Source: Candidatus Doudnabacteria bacterium (GTDB lineage Bacteria > Patescibacteriota > Doudnabacteria > UBA920). Taken from it: a stretch of DNA of 58,947 bases. The stretch lies in contig JACRDK010000010.1 of assembly GCA_016218585.1 (NCBI GenBank), positions 132,974-191,920 of the forward strand, read 5' to 3'. A program made the translations under genes and the position numbers. Below are positions 31,221 to 39,733 of the stretch, in pieces. Each line of letters starts with the position of its first letter. Positions within the stretch are counted from its first letter, which is position 1. Under the pieces are notes generated by a model, which was given only the letters and a program-made list of their open reading frames with translations, ran no database searches and was not told the origin of the DNA.

Positions 31221-31300
31221 ATTCACTAATTCACGAATCAACACTAATCTTGCCAATCCGGATTTAGTGTAATTCGTGAATATTAGCGAATTTGTGGACA
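31221..31300 (+). repeat. Inverted word repeat after def
   Basis: TTCACTAATTCACGAATCAAC words, then GATTTAGTGTAATTCGTGAA and TATTAGCGAATTTGTGG; resembles the spacer before rpmA (20172-20251). Confidence 0.6.
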
Positions 31301-31302
31301 GT

Positions 31303-31839
31303 ATGAAGTTTATTAAAGATTTATTGCTATTTGAAATACAAACTACCGGGCAGGATCCGGACAAACACAGTATTTTGCAGCTTTCAGCCGTGCTGCTAGA
31401 CAAAGACAATCTCCTGGAAAAAAATAATTTCAATACTTACATTAAAGTTAGCTACTTAGACAGCGTGTTGGCCGAGCATGCTAAAATGCTCAACACGGAT
31501 TTTGAAATTTTGCGCAAGAGTCCCAAGCTTTATGATGCGGTTAAAAAAATGCATGCCAAGTTTGGCGCGGACTTGCTTTTGACTACTTACAGCTTCAACA
31601 ATCTTTTGTTTTTGAAAAATGCTTTTAAAAAAGCGGCGCTAAATTTTAATTACGATCAGCATATTGTTCAGTTGTGGACGCTTGGATATATTTACACCCT
31701 AAACTACGGACTGAAGAAAATGCCAACCCTAAATACCTTAATAGACTATTTTAAGTTAAAACAAAAGCACCCCTTTGACGCTATGGAGACAGTTCGCCTG
31801 GAGGCGGAGATATTCAGAAAGATAATTAAAGAAGTTTAA
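31303..31839 (+). CDS. Degenerate DEDD exonuclease paralogue
   Basis: 178 residues from ATG 31303; the upstream GTG 31276 lies in repeat sequence. Same fold and layout as the next gene, but the catalytic residues are gone: the DTEFTG motif is LFEIQTTG, GYNDKRF is YSFNNLLF, and LHDALVDCRVEAD is PFDAMETVRLEAE, so the metal-binding Asp/Glu and the His of the DEDDh set are lost. A pseudo-enzyme that may act as a binding partner. Confidence 0.75.
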   Translation: MKFIKDLLLFEIQTTGQDPDKHSILQLSAVLLDKDNLLEKNNFNTYIKVSYLDSVLAEHAKMLNTDFEILRKSPKLYDAVKKMHAKFGADLLLTTYSFNNLLFLKNAFKKAALNFNYDQHIVQLWTLGYIYTLNYGLKKMPTLNTLIDYFKLKQKHPFDAMETVRLEAEIFRKIIKEV

Positions 31840-31840
31840 T

Positions 31841-31880
31841 TCGCGGATACGCGGATAGGGACAGATAACACTGATAGTTT
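31841..31880 (+). repeat. Left arm of inverted repeat between exonuclease paralogues
   Basis: TTCGCGGATACGCGGATAGG and GACAGATAACACTGATAG. Confidence 0.6.
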
Positions 31881-31941
31881 ATAATCTTTAAAACAGCGCT
31901 TTTTATATTATTTATTTTGCAAAATTGGAAAAATTAATTAA

Positions 31942-31981
31942 TTAGACATCTGCGCAATTTGCAGAAATCTGCGTATCAGCG
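31942..31981 (+). repeat. Right arm of inverted repeat between exonuclease paralogues
   Basis: AGACATCTGCGCAATTTGCA and GAAATCTGCGTATCAGCGAT, ending 2 nt before the next ATG at 31984. Confidence 0.6.
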
Positions 31982-31983
31982 AT

Positions 31984-32550
31984 ATGAATTTTAACAAAGA
32001 CATTTTATTAATCGACACTGAATTTACCGGGTTTGATATAGGCAAACACGAAATTTTGCAAATTGCCGCCGTGCTGCTCGACAAGAAAACTTTAAAAGAG
32101 AAAAAACATTTTAACAGTTTTATTAAGCCGGACCCAAAAAGATGGAAGCAGCGCGAACCCGCCGCAATGGCGGTTAACCGCATTACTATGGAGCAGTTAA
32201 AAAATGCCCCATCTTTGAAAACGGTTATTAAGAAGTTCGACAAAACTTTTGGCCACAATGTTATTCAGGCTTTTTATGTTGGCTACAATGACAAACGGTT
32301 TTTAATGGAGAGTTATCGCCGCGCCGGGGTGAAGTGGAATTTTGATTATCACTATTTTGAGCTATGGGGCTTGTTCTACCCGTTTTTGGCTGTTAAAAAT
32401 AAACTCGGTTCAGTAAAAGATTTTGCCGGTTTTGGCATTGAATCAATGTTGAAAATGTTTAAAATAGAACAGCCCACCGCATTGCACGACGCCTTGGTAG
32501 ACTGCCGCGTTGAAGCGGATATTTTAAGAAAGGTAATAAAAGAAATATAA
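31984..32550 (+). CDS. DEDDh 3'-5' exonuclease (epsilon-like)
   Basis: 188 residues. IDTEFTGFDIGKHEILQIAA gives the Asp and Glu of motif I, GYNDKRFLMES the motif II Asp, and LHDALVDCRVEADI the motif III His and Asp. This is the DNA polymerase III epsilon / RNase T / oligoribonuclease type superfamily. Specific substrate (DNA proofreading or RNA end trimming) is not decided. Its tandem paralogue upstream has lost the catalytic set. Confidence 0.88.
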   Translation: MNFNKDILLIDTEFTGFDIGKHEILQIAAVLLDKKTLKEKKHFNSFIKPDPKRWKQREPAAMAVNRITMEQLKNAPSLKTVIKKFDKTFGHNVIQAFYVGYNDKRFLMESYRRAGVKWNFDYHYFELWGLFYPFLAVKNKLGSVKDFAGFGIESMLKMFKIEQPTALHDALVDCRVEADILRKVIKEI

Positions 32551-32554
32551 TAAC

Positions 32555-32655
32555 CGATTCGAATGCAACGAATTAAATCCGAATGCCCCGAACCTACCTG
32601 TTGGTAGGCAGGTTGGACCCATTCGGATTATTCGGATGAATTCGGAGATTAGGAT
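32555..32655 (+). repeat. Inverted word repeat before fmt
   Basis: GATTCGAATGCAACGAATTA and AATCCGAATGCCCCGAA words, a CCTACCTGTTGGTAGGCAGG hairpin in the middle, then ATTCGGATTATTCGGATGAA and TTCGGAGATT. Confidence 0.65.
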
Positions 32656-32661
32656 CGCGAT

Positions 32662-33585
32662 ATGAAGATAGTTTTTTTTGGAACTGCAAATGTAGCCTTG
32701 CCTGTTTTGGAGGCCTTAAAAGCCCAGCACGAAATTTTAGCCGTAGTTACGACTCCGGACGTTCGGGTTGGCAGAAAACAAATTTTACAGGAAAGTCCGG
32801 TTTCGGCTTTGGCAAAAGACTTAAATCTCCCTTTGCATAAGCCGGAGAAAGTAAAAAATAATTCCGAATTCTTGGAAACCTTAAAATCTTTGGGCGCGGA
32901 TATTTTTGTAGTTGTCGCTTATGGGAAAATTTTGCCCTTGGAATTAATTAATTTGCCGCAACTTAAAACCGTAAACGTACATTTTTCGCTGCTGCCAAAA
33001 TACCGCGGCTCCTCCCCGATTCAGGCTGCTTTGTTAAATGGTGATACGGAAACAGGAACTACAATTTTTGTCCTTGATGAGTTGGTTGACCACGGCCCGA
33101 TAATTGCGCAAAAAACCGCTGTTGTAGGTATTAGCGATAACTATTTTACCCTCTCAGACAGTTTGGCAAGAATGTCGGCTGGAATTATTAACCAAACTTT
33201 GGCGGATTACGCTTCGGGCAAAACAACTCCCCTGCCCCAGGACGAAAGCGGAGTAAGCCTGACAAAAATAATTTCCAAGGCCGACGGCAAAATTAATTGG
33301 CAAAAAAATGCCTGGGATATTTATAATCAATACAGAGCTTTTTATATTTGGCCCGGGATCTGGTGTGTTTATAAAGGCCAGAACTTAAAAATTACCTCCT
33401 GCGTGCCAAAGGAACAGGAAACCGGCTCGTCTGCTCCAGGAACCATATTAGAAGGCGGCGCGGTAGTTTGCGGGGAGAATACTATTCTCCAAATAAAAAG
33501 CCTGCAGCTTGCAGGCAAGAATGAGACTGCCATTTCCGACTTCCTTAATGGATATAAAGACTTTGTTGGCAGCGTTTTGGATTAA
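32662..33585 (+). CDS. fmt: Methionyl-tRNA formyltransferase
   Basis: 307 residues. MKIVFFGTANVALP start, the catalytic NVHFSLLPKYRGSSPIQAAL (Asn and His of the formyltransferase site) and a C-terminal OB-type domain from about 205. Formylates initiator Met-tRNA, with 10-formyl-THF made by FolD (gene at the left edge). Follows def on the same strand. Confidence 0.96.
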   Translation: MKIVFFGTANVALPVLEALKAQHEILAVVTTPDVRVGRKQILQESPVSALAKDLNLPLHKPEKVKNNSEFLETLKSLGADIFVVVAYGKILPLELINLPQLKTVNVHFSLLPKYRGSSPIQAALLNGDTETGTTIFVLDELVDHGPIIAQKTAVVGISDNYFTLSDSLARMSAGIINQTLADYASGKTTPLPQDESGVSLTKIISKADGKINWQKNAWDIYNQYRAFYIWPGIWCVYKGQNLKITSCVPKEQETGSSAPGTILEGGAVVCGENTILQIKSLQLAGKNETAISDFLNGYKDFVGSVLD

Positions 33586-33632
33586 AATCAAATTTCTTAA
33601 TTTCTATTTTAAGTTTCCTAGTTTCTCCAGGG
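33586..33632. other. Spacer between convergent fmt and mltG
   Basis: TTTCTTAATTTCTATTTTAA and GTTTCCTAGTTTCTCC words; no clear terminator. Confidence 0.35.
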
Positions 33633-34499
33633 TTATTTTAAATATTTTTGCTTATTAGCCAAATGTTCGTCGTAAGTTTTGGCATAAAATGCCTGACCGG
33701 TTTTTTGGTCATGCAGGAAGTACATATAGTCATTATCGCCCGGGTAAAGCGCGGCCATTATTGAGGCCAGGGAAGGATTGCAAATTGGGCCCGGAGGAAG
33801 CCCTTGGTGCTGGTAGGTGTTATAAAGTGAATCAACTTTTGTGTCCGCTTCAGAAGGGGCGGCCACATTTTTTTTGGTAACATAGTTGACTGTGGCATCG
33901 CTTTGCAGCGGCATGCCCGCCTTTAAGCGATTGTAAAAAATGCTGGCAACGGTTTTTTTCTCTGTTTCCGAAGCCCCGGTTTCTTTTTCAATAATTGAAG
34001 CCAGGGTGATTATTTTATAAACGGAAAGGTTTTGTTTAACCGCCTGCGCCTGCATTTCCGAGGTAAACTTAAGATTAAAGTTGTCCAACATTTTTTTAAT
34101 GATTGCGTTGGCAATTTCTTCGGGAGTGCCGGAAGCGGTGCTTAAGCTGCTAACAAAAAAACGATAGCTGTCGGGGAATAAAAATCCTTCCAGGCTCGCG
34201 CCCGCGGGTTTTGAAGCTAAAATAGGATAATTGGTGAGCGGGTATTTTTTTTGCGCGGCCAAAAATTCGCTTACCGTAATAATATGCGGCAAGCTTTCCC
34301 GCTTTTGGTCATTGCTCAAATATTCGCCAATGTCTTGAATAGTCCATCCTTCAACAAAGCGCAAAGTAACCTCTTCGGGCTTGGGTATTGGCTTTGCCTG
34401 GCGCGCCGGCCTAAAATATTTTTTTGCCGGATAATACAAACCAGCGGCGCCCAGCGCGCAAAGCAAAATTATAAAAATTATTAAGCTTTTCTTGGCCAT
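33633..34499 (-). CDS. mltG: Endolytic murein transglycosylase MltG
   Basis: 288 residues from the ATG at 34499 (MAKKSLIIFIILLC), which gives a canonical N-terminal membrane anchor about 5-25; a longer ORF starting at 34580 has no ribosome binding site. The YceG domain follows: FVEGWTIQDIGEYL, ASLEGFLFPDSYRF, the catalytic Glu in SIIEKETG and the LQSDATVNYV and PPGPICNPSLASI motifs. It cuts nascent glycan strands in the periplasmic face of the membrane. Confidence 0.93.
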   Translation of the reverse strand: MAKKSLIIFIILLCALGAAGLYYPAKKYFRPARQAKPIPKPEEVTLRFVEGWTIQDIGEYLSNDQKRESLPHIITVSEFLAAQKKYPLTNYPILASKPAGASLEGFLFPDSYRFFVSSLSTASGTPEEIANAIIKKMLDNFNLKFTSEMQAQAVKQNLSVYKIITLASIIEKETGASETEKKTVASIFYNRLKAGMPLQSDATVNYVTKKNVAAPSEADTKVDSLYNTYQHQGLPPGPICNPSLASIMAALYPGDNDYMYFLHDQKTGQAFYAKTYDEHLANKQKYLK

Positions 34500-34693
34500 T
34501 ATCAGAGGAAAACCACCCAGCCTTTCATTTTGATCTGAGTTTTGTTGATTGGCAATATTCCTTTGTATTGCCGCAACCAATTACAGAGATCAGCCAGAAA
34601 GGGCTGGATGGTTTGAATTTAATTTACTCCGCTAAAACTTTAGCGTTGTATTCAGTATAAATTATTTTAGGTTTTTTATCTAGCACTAATTGT

Positions 34694-35377
34694 TTATGAC
34701 TTTAAGCCGTTCTCAATGCCGTCTAAAACTTTTTTGGCATGGTCTTTGCCGCCAAGCCCAAAGGCTAAGCCTCCGGCAATGGCCAGCATGGCTACAACAG
34801 CCCTAAACAGGTCTTGCAGGAAGGCAGTGGCAATTTGCAGCTGGGAAAGGGCCGTTATTACGCTAAAAACCACTATTATCCACTTGGTTAGCGTCCCCAG
34901 GGTGTCCCCTTTGTGCAGGCCGCTGGCTTTAACTGCGCTGGAAACAATACCGGCAAAAAAGTTTGCCGCTAAAATTCCCAAAAGCAGTATAACCATAGCC
35001 ACAATTACCTGCCCGGCATAGCTTAATACGCCTTGGTACAGGAAAGTTGATACCTCATTAAGCCCTAAAATATCTGCGGCCGCAATAAAGCTGCCCAAAA
35101 AGAAAAACCATTTTACTAGCCAGCCGCCAAAAGCAGCCAGGCTAAGTTTTTTTTCCATTTTTTGGCCAAGATTTTGCAAACCGAGTTGATTGGCCAGTTG
35201 GTCAATTTTGATTGTTTCTAGAACTTTAATTATTAGCTTGCTCAAGAATATGGCCAGGAGCCAGCCAATAATTAAAACAATAATCGCGGCAACAAGATTA
35301 GGCAGATAGGTTAAAGTCTTAGAGTATAAATCCGAAAGAGCATTAACTACCACGGCCTGATATGTTGGATAGTCCAT
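34694..35377 (-). CDS. Membrane protein with MscS-type TM helix repeats
   Basis: 227 residues, at least four or five membrane helices (about 24-48, 85-103, 118-142, 163-185, 186-205). YLPNLVAAIIVLIIGWLLAIF and VILLLGILAANFFAGIV match the conserved TM-helix repeat of CmpX/MscS-related proteins. No cytoplasmic MscS beta domain is present, so a channel role is only suggested by the repeats. Confidence 0.7.
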   Translation of the reverse strand: MDYPTYQAVVVNALSDLYSKTLTYLPNLVAAIIVLIIGWLLAIFLSKLIIKVLETIKIDQLANQLGLQNLGQKMEKKLSLAAFGGWLVKWFFFLGSFIAAADILGLNEVSTFLYQGVLSYAGQVIVAMVILLLGILAANFFAGIVSSAVKASGLHKGDTLGTLTKWIIVVFSVITALSQLQIATAFLQDLFRAVVAMLAIAGGLAFGLGGKDHAKKVLDGIENGLKS

Positions 35378-35516
35378 TTTTTATTTCCTTTCAATTTTGA
35401 TTTTACCGGCAAATTTGTTTAAAACAAAATGCCGGGTTATTTGTATTTTTTTGCGTAGGGCCTTAAGATCGACCAAATTTTGTTAAATTTTTAAGCGCTT
35501 AAGGCAAAATTTAAAA

Positions 35517-35951
35517 TTACTCACCCCAAATTTTTAAATGTACTTCCCTGCTCCGGCCTCCGTCCATTTCCACAAAAAATACGCTCTGTTTTTGGCCGAT
35601 GGCCAATTCGCTTTTGCTTACCGGCAAGGTCTCCGACGAGCCAAGCAAAAAAGCTTTAACATGAGCGTGCCCATTGCTGCGTTCATTAGGCGCCACGCTT
35701 TGGCGGACTTCAAATAAATCGTGGCCATAGCTGGTGTCTACCGGAACCAAGCGGTATAGCATTTTCATAATGTCCTGAATTAACAAAGGCTCGTTATGAT
35801 TTAAGCGGACGCTGGCGGTTGTGTGCGGACAATAAACTAAAACCATGCCGTCTTTAATTTTAGATTCCAGCAAGGCTGTTTTAATATGAGTGGTAATATC
35901 CACTATCTCAAATTGTTTTTTCGTTTCTATTAAGATTTTTTTTGAAAACAT
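35517..35951 (-). CDS. YjbQ/UPF0047 family protein
   Basis: 144 residues. VYCPHTTASVRLNHNEP and NGHAHVKAFLLGSS, and the C-terminal VFFVEMDGGRSREVHLK, are the signature of the UPF0047/YjbQ family. Members have been described as having thiamin-phosphate synthase activity in some contexts, but the physiological reaction is debated. Conserved histidines are present. Isolated gene with own promoter region. Confidence 0.85.
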   Translation of the reverse strand: MFSKKILIETKKQFEIVDITTHIKTALLESKIKDGMVLVYCPHTTASVRLNHNEPLLIQDIMKMLYRLVPVDTSYGHDLFEVRQSVAPNERSNGHAHVKAFLLGSSETLPVSKSELAIGQKQSVFFVEMDGGRSREVHLKIWGE

Positions 35952-35998
35952 TTTTGTTCTTTTAGAATATATTAATTATATCATAAAAGCGCCAAAAA

Positions 35999-36058
35999 CA
36001 AAAACCGCCCCGCTCTTTTAAATTGATGATTAATCAACCCAAAAGGGCGGGGCGGTTA
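35999..36058. terminator. Terminator between HU and YjbQ genes
   Basis: AACCGCCCCGCTCTTTT and AAAAGGGCGGGGCGGTT (17 bp with one mismatch) around about 20 nt of loop, with T/A runs. Confidence 0.8.
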
Positions 36059-36071
36059 TTATGCTTGAAAA

Positions 36072-36344
36072 TTACAAGATAGCGTCTTTGGCCTGTTTGG
36101 CTACGCGGAACTTTAATACGGTTTTGGCCGGAATCTGTATGGATTCTCCGGTTGCTGGGTTGCGGCCCATTCTGGCGTCGCGGTGCTTCTTTTGAAGTTT
36201 GCCCATGCCAGGAATTACAAATTCGCCTTCTTTTTTGGTCACGGTGTAAGCCATTTGTACCATGGCGTCCATGAATTCGCTAACTTCTTTGCGGGTTTTG
36301 CCGAGCTTGTCAGCTAAGGCCTGCAAAATTTCTGACTTTGTCAT
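36072..36344 (-). CDS. HU-type DNA-binding protein
   Basis: 90 residues. TKSEILQALADKLGKTRKEV at the start, GEFVIPGMGKLQKKHRDAR and GRNPATGESIQIPAKTVLKF in the beta arm are canonical. Binds and bends DNA. TGGAGA ribosome binding site and a promoter (TTGATT / TAAAAT region, about 36380-36410, minus strand). The terminator at 35999-36058 closes the unit. Confidence 0.96.
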   Translation of the reverse strand: MTKSEILQALADKLGKTRKEVSEFMDAMVQMAYTVTKKEGEFVIPGMGKLQKKHRDARMGRNPATGESIQIPAKTVLKFRVAKQAKDAIL

Positions 36345-36568
36345 ATTTTTTTGTCTCCATTTTAATAATTGTGTAGACGTTTAAATTTTAACTAAAAAAC
36401 CCAATAAAATCAAGGTTTTTTCTTGAATGTCAAGAGAATTAAAGGCAATTTAGCTAATTTTAATTTTTAAATATGTTTTTCTCCCTTGTTTATGCGAAAT
36501 TTATGTTATCAAGGAAAATCCTTAACAAATCTTGATTATTGCTGGTTGGTAAATATCCACAGGCTTGT

Positions 36569-37615
36569 TTAAGGTAAAATTATCATTCCATCGCCAAAGG
36601 AAAAGAAACGGAATTTTTTTGAAATAGCTTTTTTGTATAAATTTAACAATACACTTTTGCCAACAAGAGCGGAAATAAGCATAAGCAAACTAGATTTGGG
36701 AACATGAAAATTTGTAACGGTTCCGGAAATAAATTTAAATTTATAACCGGGTTGGATAAATAATCTGGTGTCGCCGGATAGTTTTGTGAGCTTGTTATTG
36801 TGGGCCGCCGATTCTAAAGTGCGGATAACAGTTGTGCCAACGGCAATAATTGGCCTCCCTTGTTTTTTAGCCAGGTTAAGCCTGTCGGCTGTTGGTTTTT
36901 CAATCTCAAAAGTTTCGCTGTGAAGCTTGCCGGTCTTTAGGTTTTCTTCGCGCAAAGGCGCAAAAGTCCCAAGGTTTACATTTAAAGTTAAATATTCCAC
37001 CTCTATCCCCTGTTTCTTTAAGCTGGCAATCAGGCTCTTGCTAAAATGTAATGAAGCGGTCGGAGCGGCAACAGACAGGCCGTTTTTAGCAAAAACGGTT
37101 TGATACTGTTCCCGTTTTTGTTTTTCCGACAAAGGAGAGTGTTTTATATATGGCGGCAGCGGAGTTTGCCCGTATTTTTCCAAAATAGATTTTATTTGAG
37201 CAGACGGAAAGCTTGGTTTTAAATAATAAAATTGGTTTACCTTTTTTAAAACCGTAAAATGCAGCTGCTTAGCCCCTGCTACTTGCAGCTTGGAGTCTGG
37301 CGCTAAATGTTTATTGCACAAGGCGTGAATAATTCCATTGTCATTTTTAATATATAGGATTTCCACAACACCGCCGGTTTCTTTTTTTAACTTAAGCCTG
37401 GCCGGGACAACTTTGGTTTGGTTAAAAACCAGCACGGCGTTTTTGGGCAAGTACTTGCCCAAATGTTTGAATGTATCAAACTTTGCAGTTTTTAGCTTTT
37501 TGTTATATACCAAAAGCCGCGCCGAATCTCTCGGGCGGGCGGGTTTTTGGGCGATTAATTCTTCCGGCAGGCGGTAATCGTAAGCTTTTAAAATTGAATG
37601 TAAATTAATTTTCAA
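36569..37615 (-). CDS. queA: S-adenosylmethionine:tRNA ribosyltransferase-isomerase
   Basis: 348 residues. DYRLPEELIAQKPARPRDSA and VAAPTASLHFS (motif AAPTAGLHF type), VNLGTFAPLR and FHVPKSSLLMLISALVG (FHLPKSTLLML type) are diagnostic. It makes epoxyqueuosine in tRNA; other queuosine genes (tgt, queG) are not in the window. Confidence 0.95.
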   Translation of the reverse strand: MKINLHSILKAYDYRLPEELIAQKPARPRDSARLLVYNKKLKTAKFDTFKHLGKYLPKNAVLVFNQTKVVPARLKLKKETGGVVEILYIKNDNGIIHALCNKHLAPDSKLQVAGAKQLHFTVLKKVNQFYYLKPSFPSAQIKSILEKYGQTPLPPYIKHSPLSEKQKREQYQTVFAKNGLSVAAPTASLHFSKSLIASLKKQGIEVEYLTLNVNLGTFAPLREENLKTGKLHSETFEIEKPTADRLNLAKKQGRPIIAVGTTVIRTLESAAHNNKLTKLSGDTRLFIQPGYKFKFISGTVTNFHVPKSSLLMLISALVGKSVLLNLYKKAISKKFRFFSFGDGMIILP

Positions 37616-37625
37616 GATATCTATA

Positions 37626-38090
37626 TTAGATTTCTAAAGTCCTGGTGCTAGTTAAAAGTTTTTTTAATATTGACGGTATTTGCGCAGCAGGAGCAAAAGC
37701 GTGGTCTATTTTTAATGATTCCAGAGCGTCGGCCATTAAAATATATCGCGGATCTGAGTCTGCCCGACTGGTTATTGCGAAATCAATTTTGGACAGAGCC
37801 GACAAAAAGTTGGGTATGGCGTTTATTCTTTTTTCAGAATTAGGCAGGCCCAAATCTGCTTCAGCGTAAGGCTGCTTCATTTTTTCAATTTCCTCAGCCG
37901 TATACTGTTTTATGGCTGCCCATGCCATATCTTTGTAGCTATCTGGAAGATACGTTGTTGCGTTTTCAAGGGTTTTAATTAGGCTTTCAAGTTCTGATGT
38001 CAGTGTTTCCTTTTTTTCAGGTTCTAATTCACCCCTCTTTAAAAATTTGTCAGGCACTAAGCCTCTTATTTTTTCGCCAAAACCACTCAT
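37626..38090 (-). CDS. Hypothetical helical protein
   Basis: 154 residues, mostly helical (SELESLIKTLENATTYL, SALSKIDFAI). No membrane segments or catalytic motif. It lies 6 nt downstream of the DUF475 gene and is co-directional with it and queA. No family recognised. Confidence 0.55.
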   Translation of the reverse strand: MSGFGEKIRGLVPDKFLKRGELEPEKKETLTSELESLIKTLENATTYLPDSYKDMAWAAIKQYTAEEIEKMKQPYAEADLGLPNSEKRINAIPNFLSALSKIDFAITSRADSDPRYILMADALESLKIDHAFAPAAQIPSILKKLLTSTRTLEI

Positions 38091-38096
38091 ATTATT

Positions 38097-39020
38097 TTAA
38101 TTACTTATTAACTTGTTATGTCTTAAAGATTTCCAAAAAAAGAAGCCAACAACCGCAAAAGTAGTGAGCGGCGAAACATAAGTAGGAATGTGGATGCCAA
38201 AAGCATCGGCCAGCATAATGCCTCCCAAAAACAGAATCGAATACATGGCGCCGTTTTTTACAAACACATATTTTTTTATGCGATCAATATTACGGACAGT
38301 AAATTCTCTAACCACAAAAGCGCCTAGTGAATTGCCGAGCAAAATTAGCGGTACCGACAGGGTAAAGGCAAAAGCTCCCAGCACCCCGTCTATGCTAAAT
38401 GTGGTATCAATAACTTCCAAATATAAAATTTTGCTAATATCGGAAAGGCCGCTGCCGGAAAGCAGTTCTGTTTCTTTTTTGGCCGCGTTTTCTTTAAACC
38501 CGTGGGTAATAAAGAAAGCGGTTGAGCCCACTACTGCGGCAAAACCCAAAAAGGGATTTATTTTTAAAGCCTGCCAGACAATTACAGAAAGCAGTACCGA
38601 AACCACAGCATAAAACCAAACTCCCTGGGCGTGGAAGAATTTTTCACCAATCAGCCCATAATTTTTTGGTTCCAAAAATAGCCAGTGGAAAAATAGGAAG
38701 ACTAAAAATACGCCGCCGGCCATAAGAAGCAAAGGCGAAGATTGTTCAACAGCAGCCATAACCCGCGGATCGGAAGAAAAAGCCGCGGTAACCGCCTGCC
38801 AGGGACCTAGTCCCGGAGTTGCCAGCCAGACTATAAGCCAGGGAAGCAAACCCCTAACAACAAACACGGCAAACAGCATTCCCCAAACCAAAAACCATTT
38901 TCTGGCTTTTTGGCCCATGGTGGAAAGCACTTCGGCATTAATAATGGCGTTGTCTATGGAAGAGATGGTTTCAAATAAACAAAGCCCAAGAACAATTAAG
39001 ATAAGTGAAAAAAAGTCCAT
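38097..39020 (-). CDS. TerC-like membrane protein (DUF475)
   Basis: 307 residues with about eight membrane helices. ETISSIDNAIINAEVLSTMG carries the conserved acidic residues of the TerC superfamily in the first helix, and EVIDTTFSIDGVLGAFAFT the second acidic set. TerC-type proteins are associated with tellurite resistance and metal (manganese) export; DUF475 belongs to the same superfamily. Metal transport is inferred, not shown. Confidence 0.82.
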   Translation of the reverse strand: MDFFSLILIVLGLCLFETISSIDNAIINAEVLSTMGQKARKWFLVWGMLFAVFVVRGLLPWLIVWLATPGLGPWQAVTAAFSSDPRVMAAVEQSSPLLLMAGGVFLVFLFFHWLFLEPKNYGLIGEKFFHAQGVWFYAVVSVLLSVIVWQALKINPFLGFAAVVGSTAFFITHGFKENAAKKETELLSGSGLSDISKILYLEVIDTTFSIDGVLGAFAFTLSVPLILLGNSLGAFVVREFTVRNIDRIKKYVFVKNGAMYSILFLGGIMLADAFGIHIPTYVSPLTTFAVVGFFFWKSLRHNKLISN

Positions 39021-39068
39021 GGATTAATTAAAAGATTTAATGATTGAATAATTAAAAGATTGAAAATA
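39021..39068 (-). repeat. Word repeat upstream of DUF475 gene
   Basis: TTAATTAAAAGATTTAATGA then TTGAATAATTAAAAGATTGA: tandem words before the minus-strand start. Confidence 0.5.
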
Positions 39069-39071
39069 TTT

Positions 39072-39731
39072 TTATAAACTGTCTTGGTATTGGAATTCCG
39101 GATAAGGTTCTTTTTTTAAATCATCAGCTCTTTCCAGAGCATCCGTATAACCTGTTAAAACAGTAAACTTTTTTTTAAAATTGCCTGCTTGGTGGAGTCC
39201 GGCGCCAACTTCGTGGATGCAAGAGGCTAAATCTTCTCCATATATTAAGACATCGGTGCTGTTTGAATCAAGCTCGTAGCCCTGCTTATTTATAAGCTTC
39301 ACTAGCCTGGCATAAGAATCTTGTATTTCCTGCAGCGCCTCCCGCCCTTCCTCAGTGTCAGTTTTTACGTGAGTAAAATCTAAATCCTTGTCATTATTAA
39401 AAAATATTAACCCCTGTTTTTCTAATTGTTTTTCAATCTTTCCTAGAAATTTGGCATAAGGTTTGTGCAGTTTTTGGTCTTCATTAAATTCCGCCTTGTT
39501 TTTATGGCACGCAATCAACATAAATTCACCCTGAGCCTTAACATGGGCAGCCATTTCTTCAAATGTCTCAAGCAAACCAAGAAAATACTCCCGCTGTTCC
39601 GGAGCCATTTTTGCCTGTGAATCTTTATCCAGGTTGTAGCCCGGATGAACCAACAGGTGCATAGTTTTTATTTTTTTAAGCTGGGTCTCCTGCGCTTCTG
39701 CCGGATTATACCCCTGTCTTTCCGGTGTCAT
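39072..39731 (-). CDS. Hypothetical protein downstream of rarA
   Basis: 219 residues. Mixed alpha/beta: KTMHLLVHPGYN near residues 23-34 and FMLIACHKNKAEF near 70-82 look like strand ends of a Rossmann-like fold, followed by TDVLIYGEDLASCIHE and KKFTVLTGYTDALE. It begins 2 nt after rarA, so the two are co-transcribed. No family recognised. Confidence 0.6.
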   Translation of the reverse strand: MTPERQGYNPAEAQETQLKKIKTMHLLVHPGYNLDKDSQAKMAPEQREYFLGLLETFEEMAAHVKAQGEFMLIACHKNKAEFNEDQKLHKPYAKFLGKIEKQLEKQGLIFFNNDKDLDFTHVKTDTEEGREALQEIQDSYARLVKLINKQGYELDSNSTDVLIYGEDLASCIHEVGAGLHQAGNFKKKFTVLTGYTDALERADDLKKEPYPEFQYQDSL

Positions 39732-39733
39732 AC

